Positions 20,181-30,854 of a DNA stretch of 64,000 bases are shown here, piece after piece. Location: positions 209,623 through 273,622 of the forward strand of contig QXCR01000021.1 in the NCBI GenBank assembly GCA_004380135.1, read 5' to 3'. Source of the stretch: Stemphylium vesicarium (Eukaryota > Ascomycota > Dothideomycetes > Pleosporales > Pleosporaceae). The notes below the pieces were generated by a model. It was not told the DNA's origin, made no database searches, and worked only from the letters and a program-made list of their open reading frames with translations. Within the stretch, counting starts at the first letter, position 1, and every line of letters starts with the position of its first letter. The position numbers and the translations under genes are program-made.

Positions 20181-20876
20181 TCATCTCGTAACACCCAGAA
20201 ATCTCAGTTCTCTCGGCAGTCCATCGAATCCACAAGAGCTGAACTTCCACCACTCAGCTTTTTTCCGCCCAACCCACCACCGATGAGTCTTACCCTCCGG
20301 TCCCAGACCCTCCGGTAACATCTGCGGTACACTTTCTGACGTGGCATCGTGGTTTGTCCAGAGCGCAGGTAGCTGAGTCGTTTTGTCTAGGCTGACGTAG
20401 CCCTTGCTGCCGTTCGAAGAGGCACGGGGGGCGCCTAGGTGGGTTCTGAGAGAAGGCATGAAACCCTCCATCATTCCCTGACATATGCCTGGACTGAAGT
20501 TGTTTCGTCCAGATACGCAGGATTGCAAATAGTTTCCCCATTCAATCGCCTTCTCGTGTCCGTCGAACGTGGCCCCTAGTAACGCAAAAAGGCATTGGTA
20601 TGTCGCCAAGCTATATCCTACGAAATCGGCATATTCGGGTATCGGCATGTGGGGTGCTTGGATGTATATGCTGTTCAAGGCGCGGATGAGACAATTGAAT
20701 AGGGTGTTCCGTTCCGAAGTGGCTTGGGGATCTTGGACTGTAATGGCGACAGATGTACTTGGGTTGAAGAGCAGTATCATTGGTCCTGCTTCCCATGAGA
20801 AAGGCATGTGTCTGTAGGCAGACCCGTTGTGTGGCATTGTGAGTGTGGCGTCGAGTTCTCCGTTGCTTTCTGGCAT
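20181..20876 (-). CDS. Hemerythrin-like protein lacking metal-ligand helix
   Basis: A single exon encodes 231 residues from an ATG at 20876. The middle (about residues 55-125) follows the fungal hemerythrin/HHE pattern: LIRALNSIYIQAPHM, then ADFVGYSLATYQCLFALL. However, the usual His before the first motif is absent (TLFNCLIRAL instead of an ...HN.IIR... pattern). The segment that should carry HHxxEE and the following EQH...F helix is missing: the sequence runs directly from FALLGATFDGHEKAIEWGNY into a C-terminal part ending GFDGLPRELRFLGVTR. That ending is typical of this fungal family. I infer an in-frame internal deletion that removes most di-iron ligands, so oxygen or iron binding is unlikely. 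The gene may be a decaying relic or a non-metal paralogue. Family assignment is from memory of the motif pattern. Confidence 0.65.
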   Translation of the reverse strand: MPESNGELDATLTMPHNGSAYRHMPFSWEAGPMILLFNPSTSVAITVQDPQATSERNTLFNCLIRALNSIYIQAPHMPIPEYADFVGYSLATYQCLFALLGATFDGHEKAIEWGNYLQSCVSGRNNFSPGICQGMMEGFMPSLRTHLGAPRASSNGSKGYVSLDKTTQLPALWTNHDATSESVPQMLPEGLGPEGKTHRWWVGRKKAEWWKFSSCGFDGLPRELRFLGVTR

Positions 20877-21567
20877 CTACCTCTTCAACTCACTGCCGGA
20901 AGACATCACGCAGGTTTATGATGAAGAGCTAATCGTGCGAGCCGCTAGCCCCGACCTCGGCTTAATGGGCGGGAGCTACTCCGCGTGTCGTCATGTCAAA
21001 ATGTGGTAGCTTGTCGTGTCGAGTTCAGTGATTGCTTACCTAGTTGGACGCCTCTCCAACAAGCCCATTCACTCGGCGCGCATAAGACCCTCAAAAGCTG
21101 TTTAACCAAGCTAATGAACGGCCAAGCATGTTCGCCTAGCTTATATATAGTAGAGTTGAGTTAATGGCCCGGCCATGTCTCCTGACTTTATGCTAATAAC
21201 CATATACTTGGCCGGACATTGCAGTTTCTTCGTGCTGGCATGCATGTCAATGCATCAAGCGGCGCCACGTCCACTGATAGCGCTTTTCAGAATTACACTC
21301 ATGCGCAATTGCAGACGCGCAGAACGCGAAGGAATACCCTTGCTTGACATACATCCTATTGTTTACACATCAGTTCGCTTGCGTTGCAGCTTGTCGAGTG
21401 TTGGAAAGGCTGAAAAAGGCCAATAGCAGCGGATAAAGTATTCCGAGCCTCGTTAACCTCCGAGGCGGAGCTAAGGTACAATGATAATAAGAGCGTGATC
21501 ATGCAGAACCTTATTTGATGGGGTATGTGTGGTGACATTTCGCGCATAGTATTCAAACGTTTAAATC
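20877..21567. other. Intergenic region
   Basis: This stretch of about 690 bp lies between the start of the hemerythrin-like gene and the stop of LEU2. It includes a TATATATA-like stretch near 21142 and no convincing frame. Confidence 0.45.
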
Positions 21568-22916
21568 CTACTTTTTGAGCAGCTTCTCAAGCTCCGCAGT
21601 TATCGCGTCGCCAACTTCGCTGGTGCTTGACTTTCCGCCGATGTCGGCCGTTCGGATGCCGTTGTCGATGGTGATCCTGGTGGCCTCGTCGATCTTCAAC
21701 GCGAGATCTGGTAGACACAGGGAGTACTTGAACATCATGCTCAAGGAGAGAATGGTCGCAATAGGATTCACGATACCCTTTCCGGCGATGTCTGGCGCGG
21801 AACCTGCAGCTTATGAGTAGGCGCAAAATCGGCGAGGTGCATCCAAACTTACCGTGAATGGGCTCGTAGATGCCGTTGAGCTTTGTCTTGCCGTCTGGAA
21901 TGCCGCCTAAGCTGGCGCTCGGCAGCAGACCCAAGCTGCCTGGGATAACACTCGCCTCGTCGCTAATGATGTCACCGAACAGATTGCTGGTAACAACAAC
22001 ACCGTTCAGCGCCCTTGGGTTCTTGATCATAAGCATAGCCGCCGAGTCGATCAGGTGGGTGCCCGATTTGAGATGGGGGTACTCCTCCTTCATAATGCGC
22101 TCGAAGGTTTTCCTCCATAACCTCGACGTCGCAAGCACGTTGGCCTTGTCCAGACTCCATACGGGCACTGGCGGGTCCTCAACAGACGCGAGGCTACCAG
22201 CTAACCGTACAACGCGCTCAATCTCTTCGACGCTGTATGGCTCGGTGTCCATTGCCTTGCCATCGCCCTCATCTTCTTTCCTCTCGCCAAAGTATATGCC
22301 ACCGGTCAATTCGCGGATGATGTTGAAATTTACGCCGCGCACGTTGTCGGCTTTGAGAGGTGAAGAATCGACGAGGGAGTCGGACGCGAAGAAACACGGT
22401 CGCAGGTTTCCAAAGGCACCGAGCTCTTTGCGGAGTTTCAGGATACCTTGCTCAGGGCGCACCTTTCCGGTTCCCCATTTCTACACTGATCGTCAGGCCG
22501 CATTCTTCATCCAAGGGCGCGCATATACGTACTGGACCGCCGACGGCACCGAGAATGATGGCGTCAGCACCCTTGGCAGCTGCGAGCGCTTCGTCTGTGA
22601 GTGGGTTGTTGTGTGCGTCTATCGAGCACTGGAAAATGTTATGATCGATTCCTTACGTCATGTCATGGCCCTCGACTTACTCCTCCAAAGAGATGCTCCT
22701 CGAAGTTGAAAGTGTTGTCCGTGTTCTTCTGGATGACTTTGAGGATCTTGAACGCTTCCGCAACAACCTAGATCATCTGTTAGTAGGTGGTTGAGATGCG
22801 TAAAGGCTGCTGTTACCTCAGGGCCGACACCGTCACCTGGAAGCAATTAGTACTGTGATGTCTTGCCGTCGATACCACAACTTACCGGCGAGAACAACAA
22901 TGTTGTGAGCAGTCAT
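21568..22916 (-). CDS. LEU2: 3-isopropylmalate dehydrogenase (leucine biosynthesis)
   Basis: Six exons join exactly in phase: 22886..22916, 22817..22836, 22681..22767, 22533..22628, 21853..22480 and 21568..21803. They give 365 residues, the normal family length. The introns are 49-52 nt, and exon 2 is only 20 nt. The enzyme oxidatively decarboxylates 3-isopropylmalate with NAD+ in leucine synthesis. Recognisable parts are the start MTAHNIVVLAGDGVGPEV, AIILGAVGGPKWGTGKVRPE, the substrate-binding RKELGAFGNLRPC, and the signature NLFGDIISDEASVIPGSLGL near the C-terminal third, then GIYEPIHGSAPDIAGKG and GIRTADIGG. Every expected catalytic segment is intact. The protein has no mitochondrial leader and is probably cytosolic, as in yeast. 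Expected regulation by a Leu3-type activator could not be confirmed by a clear site. Confidence 0.97.
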
Positions 22917-25900
22917 TGTATCTAGGAGTCAATTATATATTGTAAGAATGAAAAAATATCGCACGCGCAAGTTTTATCACAAGAGTCCGGAAGCTACCCC
23001 ACGAAGTGTACGAGCCCCGCTCGATACCGCGGGCCCCTCCGACGTCGGCCGCCCTATGCCGAGCATCAGCCTACCAACGCCCTCACCACTATTCGCCTCA
23101 TCATTTCGAAAGCTCAAGACATCAGACCGTGTTTGGAATGCCTCCGCTTGCGCGCGCATGCCGGTATCGCACATTGCAGTATCCGCTGTTGCTCCTGTTG
23201 TCGGTGGTGGTTACCGAAGGATCGGCTGTCGTGTTGAGTCCCCTTCGCTATCAACTACAATTTGGCCGAAAGCTCTGAGAGAGGAGCTTGGGCATTGTAA
23301 CATGAATGTTACCCTCACAACCTTACTCTCTGCACCCATGAAGATAATCAAAAATTTCGGCGAAAGCAAAGTATGGTTCGTGATGTCGCACTTACGCTTG
23401 GGGCGCGCAAATCGAAGACCTCATTCAAAAAGCGGAACACACTGGTTCCAGCTTATATACCATCTTTTGATCTTAGCATTCCGTCCACTTGTTTCAATCG
23501 AATCCAATACGTATTCATCTTGCTACTACTAAGATTGGCGATCTATATTTCTACTTCTAATGAATCCCGTCCCCCTCGTCAGCATATTGTGCCTTGAAAT
23601 GCAATGAAGCCAACGCATCTACAGAATACTGTGTCATTAGCGTTGCAATCAGTCTGGTAGCGGCCGCTGCTTCTTATGTAACTCCGTGAATGAACATGAG
23701 CGCTTTCTGCTGATCAAACTGTTGTCATATACTTTGCCGCGTCACTTCTTGAAATCGAACTGTGTCCGGAAAACAGTAAGGCATGAATTGAGCTTAGAGG
23801 AACATTGTGCCACAACTTTAGGATTTGTATGCCACCTTCTCGTAAAACCATCAAAAGGAAAGTCAAGTCAATAAGCTCACTTATTGCCGTTGCCCGGAAG
23901 CTGTAGGCTCTATCTATTCAGGCGAAAGCACCGTCCACGCTGAGATATACCTACGTAATTACAGCTCTATACCGTCCAAATCAGTATACTAGATAGAATG
24001 AATGCATCTACAAGATCAAAAAAGGATGCAAACTCTCTGTCTATCCCGTCTCCTCGTTACTCTTGCTACAATGTGTGTGGTTGTGCTTATCTCTTCGTTG
24101 TCTATTGCTACCGCCTAAGACGCGGCACAACACCTGTATTCTCACAAAGTCCAACCCGCCTACCCCATCCGATATTTACTGTTCCGCGAAAGATAGGAAG
24201 TGCATACATGCACTCTTTGCAGTCGCTGAAACCTCTTCTGTCGTTCATAAAGCCTGCACTTTGCTCCGACATCCTCCAATTCTTCTTTTCATCATCACAC
24301 AACGATACGACTACCTCAACTCAAATTCCCATCACTTCCTCTCTACACATTCATTATGTCTTTGTTACACCTGAACATTTCATTCTAGTTGCTAACTGAG
24401 TAGCTAAGTATACTTGGCCTCGGACGCTCGGGACTTCCACAGTTGCACTGTCATGAGCCATCGTCTTGTCTTCGTCGGCCTCATACTGTGTACAGGTACC
24501 GTATGTATCCACTCATGGTACTCTGAATACCTCTACTAATTTGCGAGGCTCAGATTATCAACGGACTTGCCGCAGTTTCTCATCACTGCCTCTGGCTTTC
24601 GACACTCCACGGTATCCTCTTCTCGCGTGGGTGTCCCGGAGGGCATCAAAGGCGAACACTCTTCTATCACGACACCCATATTCTTATCTGCTGCGGTGAG
24701 GGCCAGATTTTTGGCTACAGGTACACGCATTCAAGCAGACGACAGAGGTCTCACGACGACGCCTACTCTTGATGTCACCCACTTCTTCGCTCAGATTTCA
24801 TCATCACTGCGACAGAAGCCACACGTCCTCAGTAACGTCCAGCGGTTTCCCTCTTCCCTTCCACTGGGCCTTGGCAGGCATATATGTATCGGTGGAGCAG
24901 TGTACCTAAATATCTAGCCTTAGCTTCCAATGCATACATCACCCACCTATTTTGTTTCAGAACTGTTTTCGCGACCCGGTCAGCCGACAATGTTCGAATG
25001 TTCTTGTCATCGCGTCGCTGCCTAGGTGTTATGTTGAGTGCTCAGCCTAGATGTACTGCATTATCCAAGCGAATACATGTTCGGTTGCATCGTCGAAGCG
25101 CGGCCCATTGAATAATGCGTAGTTGTATTTGCGGGAGGCGTTGAGGCTGGAAAGGCGTCGAGATGTTTTTGGGAAAGCTACCAGGGCGCACGGCTCATTC
25201 GGAGTCGCTGATTATGAAGCTTTGTGCCGATGTTGGGAAGGAGGAAGGGGCAAGGGGCAAAGGAGAGGTTGGTGACGGAAGCAACGATGGAATGAGAGCA
25301 AGCACACATTTTACACGAAGCCATTCTTCACAAGTGAAGTATGAAGAATAGATTTCTGGGAGCCATGAGCAACTCTCTTTGGTCGGTACCAACACATCTT
25401 CACGGGATGCAACTGCTTTCTTCATTATTTGCTCAGGTTCTCGCACGCGCGGGGCATTGTGAACCCTGGAAGTCTGACGGAGTTTTGTGGTTCAATCCAC
25501 TGAGGGTCGGCAGCCCTCTTTTTGGGCGTCCACTAGAGTGCAGCGAGTCTCCAATCCGTGGTAGCCAGCTTACGTGTGGCTACACTCTTGCACAACGAGC
25601 GCATCATTGACGGAACATTGATTGCCGCGATGGCCGCGAGTCTTACTCTGGGGTCGCGATCGCCGCTGCACTTTTGTAGTAATACAGATGCGCCATGCCT
25701 AGGCTTGCAGTAAGAGTGAGTGCTGAGCCGGAACCAGACATTCCGGCGCCTTACTTTCAAAAGGCTGGTAAATGTAGAGTGCTGCAAGGCACCTCATTTT
25801 TGGAACCAGTCCGCCCCCATCAATGGGAGTATCCATTCGTATGCAGTAGCATCTCAACAATGCTTCCCGAACCTCCTTTATCGCGTATGACTGGGCAATC

Positions 25901-27501
25901 CGCTTCGGCGGTACTTCAGCTCCCGACGAGAATCGATGGCGACAGGCAAGTGATTGGAAGCAGTATTTGCTTAATGGCCAAGACTTTTCAATTCGGATCG
26001 TGGGGTAAGATTGACGAGTCGATGCAGCGTCGTCATCTTGGAGTGGCAGACCCATGCTGGGTCTATTATTATCTGTGTCTCCATTATTTGCTCGATCATC
26101 TTGCATCTTGGAACAGGACGTGGGGCTACAACCAGCAGGACCTTATCGAGGTTCTGAAACCCGCATTCGTCCAGTAGGCTCCATCTGACGATTGGAGCGT
26201 TATAGCGCATGCCCAACAAGGAATCGTGCACTTATGTGTGACTGCTTTCATGCTTTACCAAGTCTTTTAGCGGGACCTGCAGTTGACGAAAAAGAACGAT
26301 GAGGCAGCATGCATATTCGCGTTACTCCATGCGGTCAGCTAGTATCTAGATATGCGCTTGGCTCTTGGAACAAGCGCGCGACCGATGAGAAACGGTGATG
26401 GCGCGGTGCGAGAGTTCAACTCAGATGTCTGTGAGGGTCGCCCCTGAGACTCGGAAGTCGTCGGTGAAAGGTCTGCACAGAGTCCGAGCTGATCAAAGTT
26501 TGAAAAATCCGCCGAAGACAGCTTGGATGATTACATTTCGTGGGATGGAGCTTATGAAATGCTGGGCGCAGGCCGCACAGTGATGTGTCGAGGCTCTGTG
26601 ATCGGCGCGGGATGGCGCACTATCTAACCCCTCCTGCACCAGCCTTTGCTGATCTTGCTCCCCACATGCAAGCTCAAGTCCCGAAATGCTTCATGTCACT
26701 TCTCAGGCTGACCTGCCAATCACCGCCAAGTGTCTTGGATAGGGAGATCTGTAGGTTGCGCCTCACGCGAAGTGCGTGTTCGCCCACATAAGGTCGCGCT
26801 TGTCCGCCTCTTTATCGCGACAAGCCTCCGCCTTCCTCGGCGCCGCGCAAGGCGGTTGCGTAGCTTGGTTGGCCAAGCTATGCGCAATACCGTGATGCAA
26901 TGTTCCGACAGCTATTGTGCACCTTGTACTTTGATCGGCAGCTGCGTGGTTGGGTCTCCATAAAGTGTTGGAGATGCGTTTTGGACCGGCCGTTCTGGGC
27001 GCGGGCTTGGAACACTCCAGTGACCGCGTACTGCGGTTGGCGCAATTACCTTTGAGTTACCCCGTGGGAGTCCCATGATGCCCCCAGATTACCTTGTAAC
27101 CTGTTCGTATCTAGTCGCATTGGTAGATATAACCTGTGCGGTCCCCTCGATGCGAGTTTTGCCCACGTTGTAAAAGGACCACGGTTCTAGCCCTACAATG
27201 CCGGTACCGCACTGCGAGTTGCGCGATTAAAAACACTGCCGTTTTCCAGCAAACGAGAGGCGAACCGCCGTTCGCGCTTGTACATTGTGCAATCTTACCC
27301 ACAAAACCGCCGATTCACTTCTTCTCTTCCCTTGTAAATATATATCTATCTACCAAGCCCTTACAACCGCGGTTTCAACAATACAACAACACTACCACCA
27401 GGCTCGTCCGGTAACGCACACCGAAAGCCGTCCGCGGCGAGCGTTCCCACCACCAAACCCGAACCCTGACAAAGAGAAACCAAGCCACCATACACTTCAA
27501 C
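22917..27501. other. Gene-poor region of 4.6 kb
   Basis: I found no supportable gene here. Open frames up to about 160 codons occur (for example 25695-26177 plus and 22948-23532 plus) but overlap frames of similar length on the other strand and lack domains. A motif resembling a P450 heme loop near 24870 is judged to be chance. Base composition changes along the stretch: AT-richer at 23.5-24.5 kb, GC-richer at 26.4-27.3 kb. The first several hundred bases are the LEU2 promoter. Confidence 0.4.
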
Positions 27502-27854
27502 ATGCCGCTGTCTATACGGTCGAGCGTGGACAGCTTGTCCAGCCGACTGAGTGGCGAGAAGCCCCTTCCACGACCAACCTACTACTGTCGCATGAACCCA
27601 GAAGAGCAGTCGCTGTGGTCGATCATTGTAAGTAACTCTAGTACCCTCTTTTTTCCAGAACAAGTCGTACTAACAATTCCTAGGGCGAAGAAAAATACGA
27701 ATACACCCGCGACCACAAGGGCAGGCTACATAAGCACCACCTCAGCTACGTTGAACGCGCCCAGCGACAACGTCAGTTTTATGACTCTCGTGTCGGTCAC
27801 GCCATCGTCGGCGATGAGTGGATGCGCATGAAGCTTCCGGCTCGTAGGTGCTAG
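27502..27854 (+). CDS. Small hypothetical protein, two exons
   Basis: Exons 27502..27627 and 27684..27854 join in phase 0 across a 56-nt intron (27628..27683) with GTAAGT donor and a perfect TACTAAC branch sequence near the acceptor. The product is 98 residues. It has a Ser/Pro N-terminus, then a charged part: QSLWSIIGEEKYEYTRDHKG, and later YVERAQRQRQFYDSRVGHAI before VGDEWMRMKLPARRC. No signal peptide or membrane segment is present. The quality of the intron and the smooth frame after splicing argue that it is real. I do not recognise the family. Confidence 0.7.
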
Positions 27855-28626
27855 CAAGCAGCCATGCACAGTAGAACTGTCCATCTACAACCAGCGCATC
27901 TCATCTACGATGCGCTGGACGATATTAAACACGTATGTGTCCATGATATCTCGATGGCATCCGGATCACGATTTCCTTTGTTTGGGTTTTGGTGTGGCAT
28001 CGGACTTGAGCGAGTGTTCATGAAGGAGGATCATGCGAAGGTCGTTGGGTCACTGTCTCCTTGGTTGAGGTTTTGGTATGGTGTTGGATTTATGGCCTTT
28101 TCGCATAGGAAGATACCCGGCATATGCATGCAGCATGGAGTTTGTTACTTTCCTATATCAACATGCTCCCTTGACTTGAAGTTTATCCTTACTTGCTATC
28201 GACTTGATCTCGTGACATACAAATGTGAAGATGGTCGGTCGTCTTGCTCGTCAAATCAGACGCGTGATGGCAAAGTCTGACGGATGCAACCTCAGCGTCG
28301 GCAGTGCAGCGAATATGGTCGCTGCACAGTACCCTGAAGCCTGGAAGCATCCTCGGGTGATGAGTGATGGATCAAGAAATGGAAGTGGTGGTGTGCAGGC
28401 CGCCTAGCTAAAAGAGCCCAACGCCACTACACCGCGGGCTCGCTTCCCCTCATTGGTCAGCGCTCCCGGATGACAACGCTCAGCCTCTCCACTGCGGGCT
28501 GTGACCTCTGCCTTCGTTCTTCTCACCCAACACCGCCAGCGAGTCGCCATCGAATTAAGTCATTATGTTTTGGCCATACCCATGAGCAAATACGCCTTTC
28601 AGAGTCATCACGTTACATTTTGAAAC
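27855..28626. other. Intergenic region
   Basis: This stretch of about 770 bp lies between two plus-strand genes. A 138-codon frame at 27864-28280 follows the stop of the small gene but has no domain and an atypical composition; I treat it as chance or 3' untranslated sequence. Confidence 0.4.
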
Positions 28627-29913
28627 ATGTCGGACGAGGAGGGGCTGCTAGTCATCTCAGCCGAAGGCAACCTCATCCTGGATATTGCCCAGGAAGAGGG
28701 AGGCCAGCAATTCTCGTACCGCGTTGACTCCAAGATACTTCAGCAGAACTCGCGGTACTTTGAGAACTTGCTTAGTGATCGCTTCAATGAGGGACAGCAG
28801 CTGGCAAAAGCCCTGGGGGCTCTCAAGCTGAGCGGGCATGACAATATCCGCGATGCTCCTGATGATGTGCTCCCTCACATATCTATCCTCAACGTCGGCC
28901 GAGTGGCAGTCGCCAGAGTTTCTTCGATCCGGAACCTGCTCGCAGACTTCTTCCGCGCCCTCCATGGCCTCGACCTCGCCGTACCCAGCCCTCCCGTTGC
29001 CAATCTAGCCAACCTCGCCGTCGTCGCCGACCGATTCGATGCCTTCGCGTACCTCTCCAAATACATCCAAAAGAAGAAGTACCTACAGCTGATTGATACC
29101 AAGTCGAGAAACAAGCTGGGTTCAACACAAACGGAGGAGAAAGTACGGCAGAAATTGTATATTGGCCTCGTTTTCGACCATGCGACGTGGATAACACGGT
29201 ACTCAAAACATCTGATCCTGCGAGACTCAGTACAGTGGCGTCCAGATACAGAAGAGGATGATACAAAGGCGCCATGGTGGGATATATCAAACGGCGTCGA
29301 GAACGAGCTGATCAAGCGGCGAGAGTACATCCTGGAGACGATCAACTCACTACAAGCACATTTCCTCAAGCTATACACTTCTGGAGATCGGCAATGTAAG
29401 CTAGGCTACGATACGTCGGTGCAGTGCGATTCATTCCAGCTTGGAGAAATGGTTCGCTTCTTCCACAAAATCGATACGGTTCGCCTACAGGGCAAGATCT
29501 ACGACAACACGGAGCCAACATATTATCTCGGAGACATCGAACGACTTCTACTCGCGCTTCGCCAATGTTCGAACTACCAGGTCGACAGCAACCACGCGCA
29601 CTGCGGACTGCGATCACGAATACTTCCGCTCATCGATTTTGTCCAGAACCAGATGAATCTCGATACTGGCAGCCTAGATATTGGCCTCTGCGCCGACTGT
29701 TGGGCTGACCGACGCAAGGAGTATGCCTGGTCACTAGCGAAGAGACCGGTATTGTGGACCTACCCAAAACATGGTATGATCAATCGGGTGCTTCCTTACG
29801 GACCCAAAGGCCATCAAAGAACGCCGAGTAGTTGCCTCGCTAGGCATGCGGCTGTGAGAGATGTTTTCATGGCTACAGAGAGGGACTGGACCCCACAGAG
29901 AGACGTGAATTGA
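28627..29913 (+). CDS. BTB/POZ-like domain protein
   Basis: A single exon encodes 428 residues from an ATG at 28627. The N-terminal part resembles a fungal BTB/POZ fold: LVISAEGNLILDIAQEEGG, then FSYRVDSKILQQNSRYFENL followed by LSDRFNEG, the usual 'what I bind when folded' segment in which the residue after VDS starts the dimerisation core. NLAVVADRFDAFAYLSKYIQ corresponds to the region after the BTB core. The C-terminal half is specific to fungi and contains a Cys/His-containing segment (HCGLRSRILPLIDF ... GLCADCWADRR) and ends RDWTPQRDVN. BTB proteins dimerise and often serve as adaptors for cullin-3 ligases. No partner domain such as Kelch or zinc finger is visible. The exact role is unknown. 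Confidence 0.78.
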   Translation: MSDEEGLLVISAEGNLILDIAQEEGGQQFSYRVDSKILQQNSRYFENLLSDRFNEGQQLAKALGALKLSGHDNIRDAPDDVLPHISILNVGRVAVARVSSIRNLLADFFRALHGLDLAVPSPPVANLANLAVVADRFDAFAYLSKYIQKKKYLQLIDTKSRNKLGSTQTEEKVRQKLYIGLVFDHATWITRYSKHLILRDSVQWRPDTEEDDTKAPWWDISNGVENELIKRREYILETINSLQAHFLKLYTSGDRQCKLGYDTSVQCDSFQLGEMVRFFHKIDTVRLQGKIYDNTEPTYYLGDIERLLLALRQCSNYQVDSNHAHCGLRSRILPLIDFVQNQMNLDTGSLDIGLCADCWADRRKEYAWSLAKRPVLWTYPKHGMINRVLPYGPKGHQRTPSSCLARHAAVRDVFMATERDWTPQRDVN

Positions 29914-30854
29914 GGAGATCATGTTCATGACCGCGACTGAGGCCTATTGAGCCCCAGCCAGCTCTGCCTAAAGCGCACCAGTCTGTTTCCGGTGTACATA
30001 CCCTTGATACCAGTTACAGGCTTTTTCCAGCCTCATGCTATCAAGCCCTGTCAGTCCTAAGTGGCTAAGGGCTTTATCGAAGGCACTGACTGCAGTCGTT
30101 TCCCGAAGATATTCGGCCTGCAGCACGTAATAGACCGTAAAGTAGCTCTTATGCACATCAGTAGCGCCTGCCGTGTGTCTTGTGCACCCAAACAGGCAGG
30201 TCCACTGGCTTTGTGTGGTTGGAACGAGGAAAATACCTCTGTAGGGTACTCGGTACCACTAGTCATATGAAGTGTGGTTCTCCTTGCAATACATAGGCAC
30301 GAGAATGGTTCACGCACGTCTAGCGTGATGGCGTGATGCCGCATTTGTCAAGAAAGTCCATGCGAATGGATATTGGTCATCGCGCGTGTTCGTGTTCGTG
30401 TTCGTGTTCGTGGGGTCGGCTGTGTAGAGTGGGGCTGTGCAGCCGACTGCACCGCCCAAAGCTGGGCTCAGCATATGCTTGTTAGAGGTTTCTTTTGATG
30501 TAAAACACATAGAATTCATGTTGCCAGTGCGCCGAGTGCACAGTGGGGCATATCACGGGGCTCCTCAAGGCGAACTGGAAGGCATACCTAGGTACTGACC
30601 TGGCTCACGGGAATATATATCCACTCCACGCTCCAAGCCATGGTACAGCGCATCAGAAACTATAGTCACTGCCAGCTGAAACAGACATTCACCAGTGACT
30701 ACGCATTGTTTTTCTACAACATCACCTAACGAAACTAGTTGTCCCTGCTCAAATGTTGACCTTATCTCCTTCCCGCCAGCATTCCTCCTACACTCTAACT
30801 CACCCGACCCCCCACCATCTTCAACACCAGTCATCTTTTTCACAACGCGTAAAT
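29914..30854. other. Intergenic region with a hexamer repeat
   Basis: This stretch of about 940 bp lies between the BTB-like and VWA genes. It contains the short GTGTTC tandem repeat listed separately. The last 150 bp are C/T-rich, fitting a fungal promoter and leader for the VWA gene. No gene is seen. Confidence 0.45.
30386..30409 (+). repeat. Hexanucleotide tandem repeat (GTGTTC)x4
   Basis: Four perfect head-to-tail copies of GTGTTC are followed by GTGGGG. The tract lies in the spacer between the BTB-like and VWA-domain genes. It is not a canonical fungal telomere repeat, which is TTAGGG. It is likely a simple microsatellite. Confidence 0.9.

Noticed and set aside
24567..24917. A frame with LGLGRHICIGGAVYL, similar to a cytochrome P450 heme-binding loop
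   Set aside because: The motif lacks the leading Phe, no upstream P450 segments (ExxR, PERF, I-helix) occur in any frame, and the flanking frame is short. I judge it a chance match.
25475..25510. Possible tRNA T-arm around GTGGTTCAATCCAC
   Set aside because: The stem is too short and no matching acceptor or anticodon arm can be drawn.
25695..26177. 160-codon plus-strand frame with an overlapping 135-codon minus-strand frame
   Set aside because: Neither shows a domain, signal or consistent splice site, and both look like random open sequence.
30386..30409. GTGTTC repeat as an internal telomere tract
   Set aside because: The unit is not TTAGGG-like and only four copies are present, so it is a plain microsatellite.
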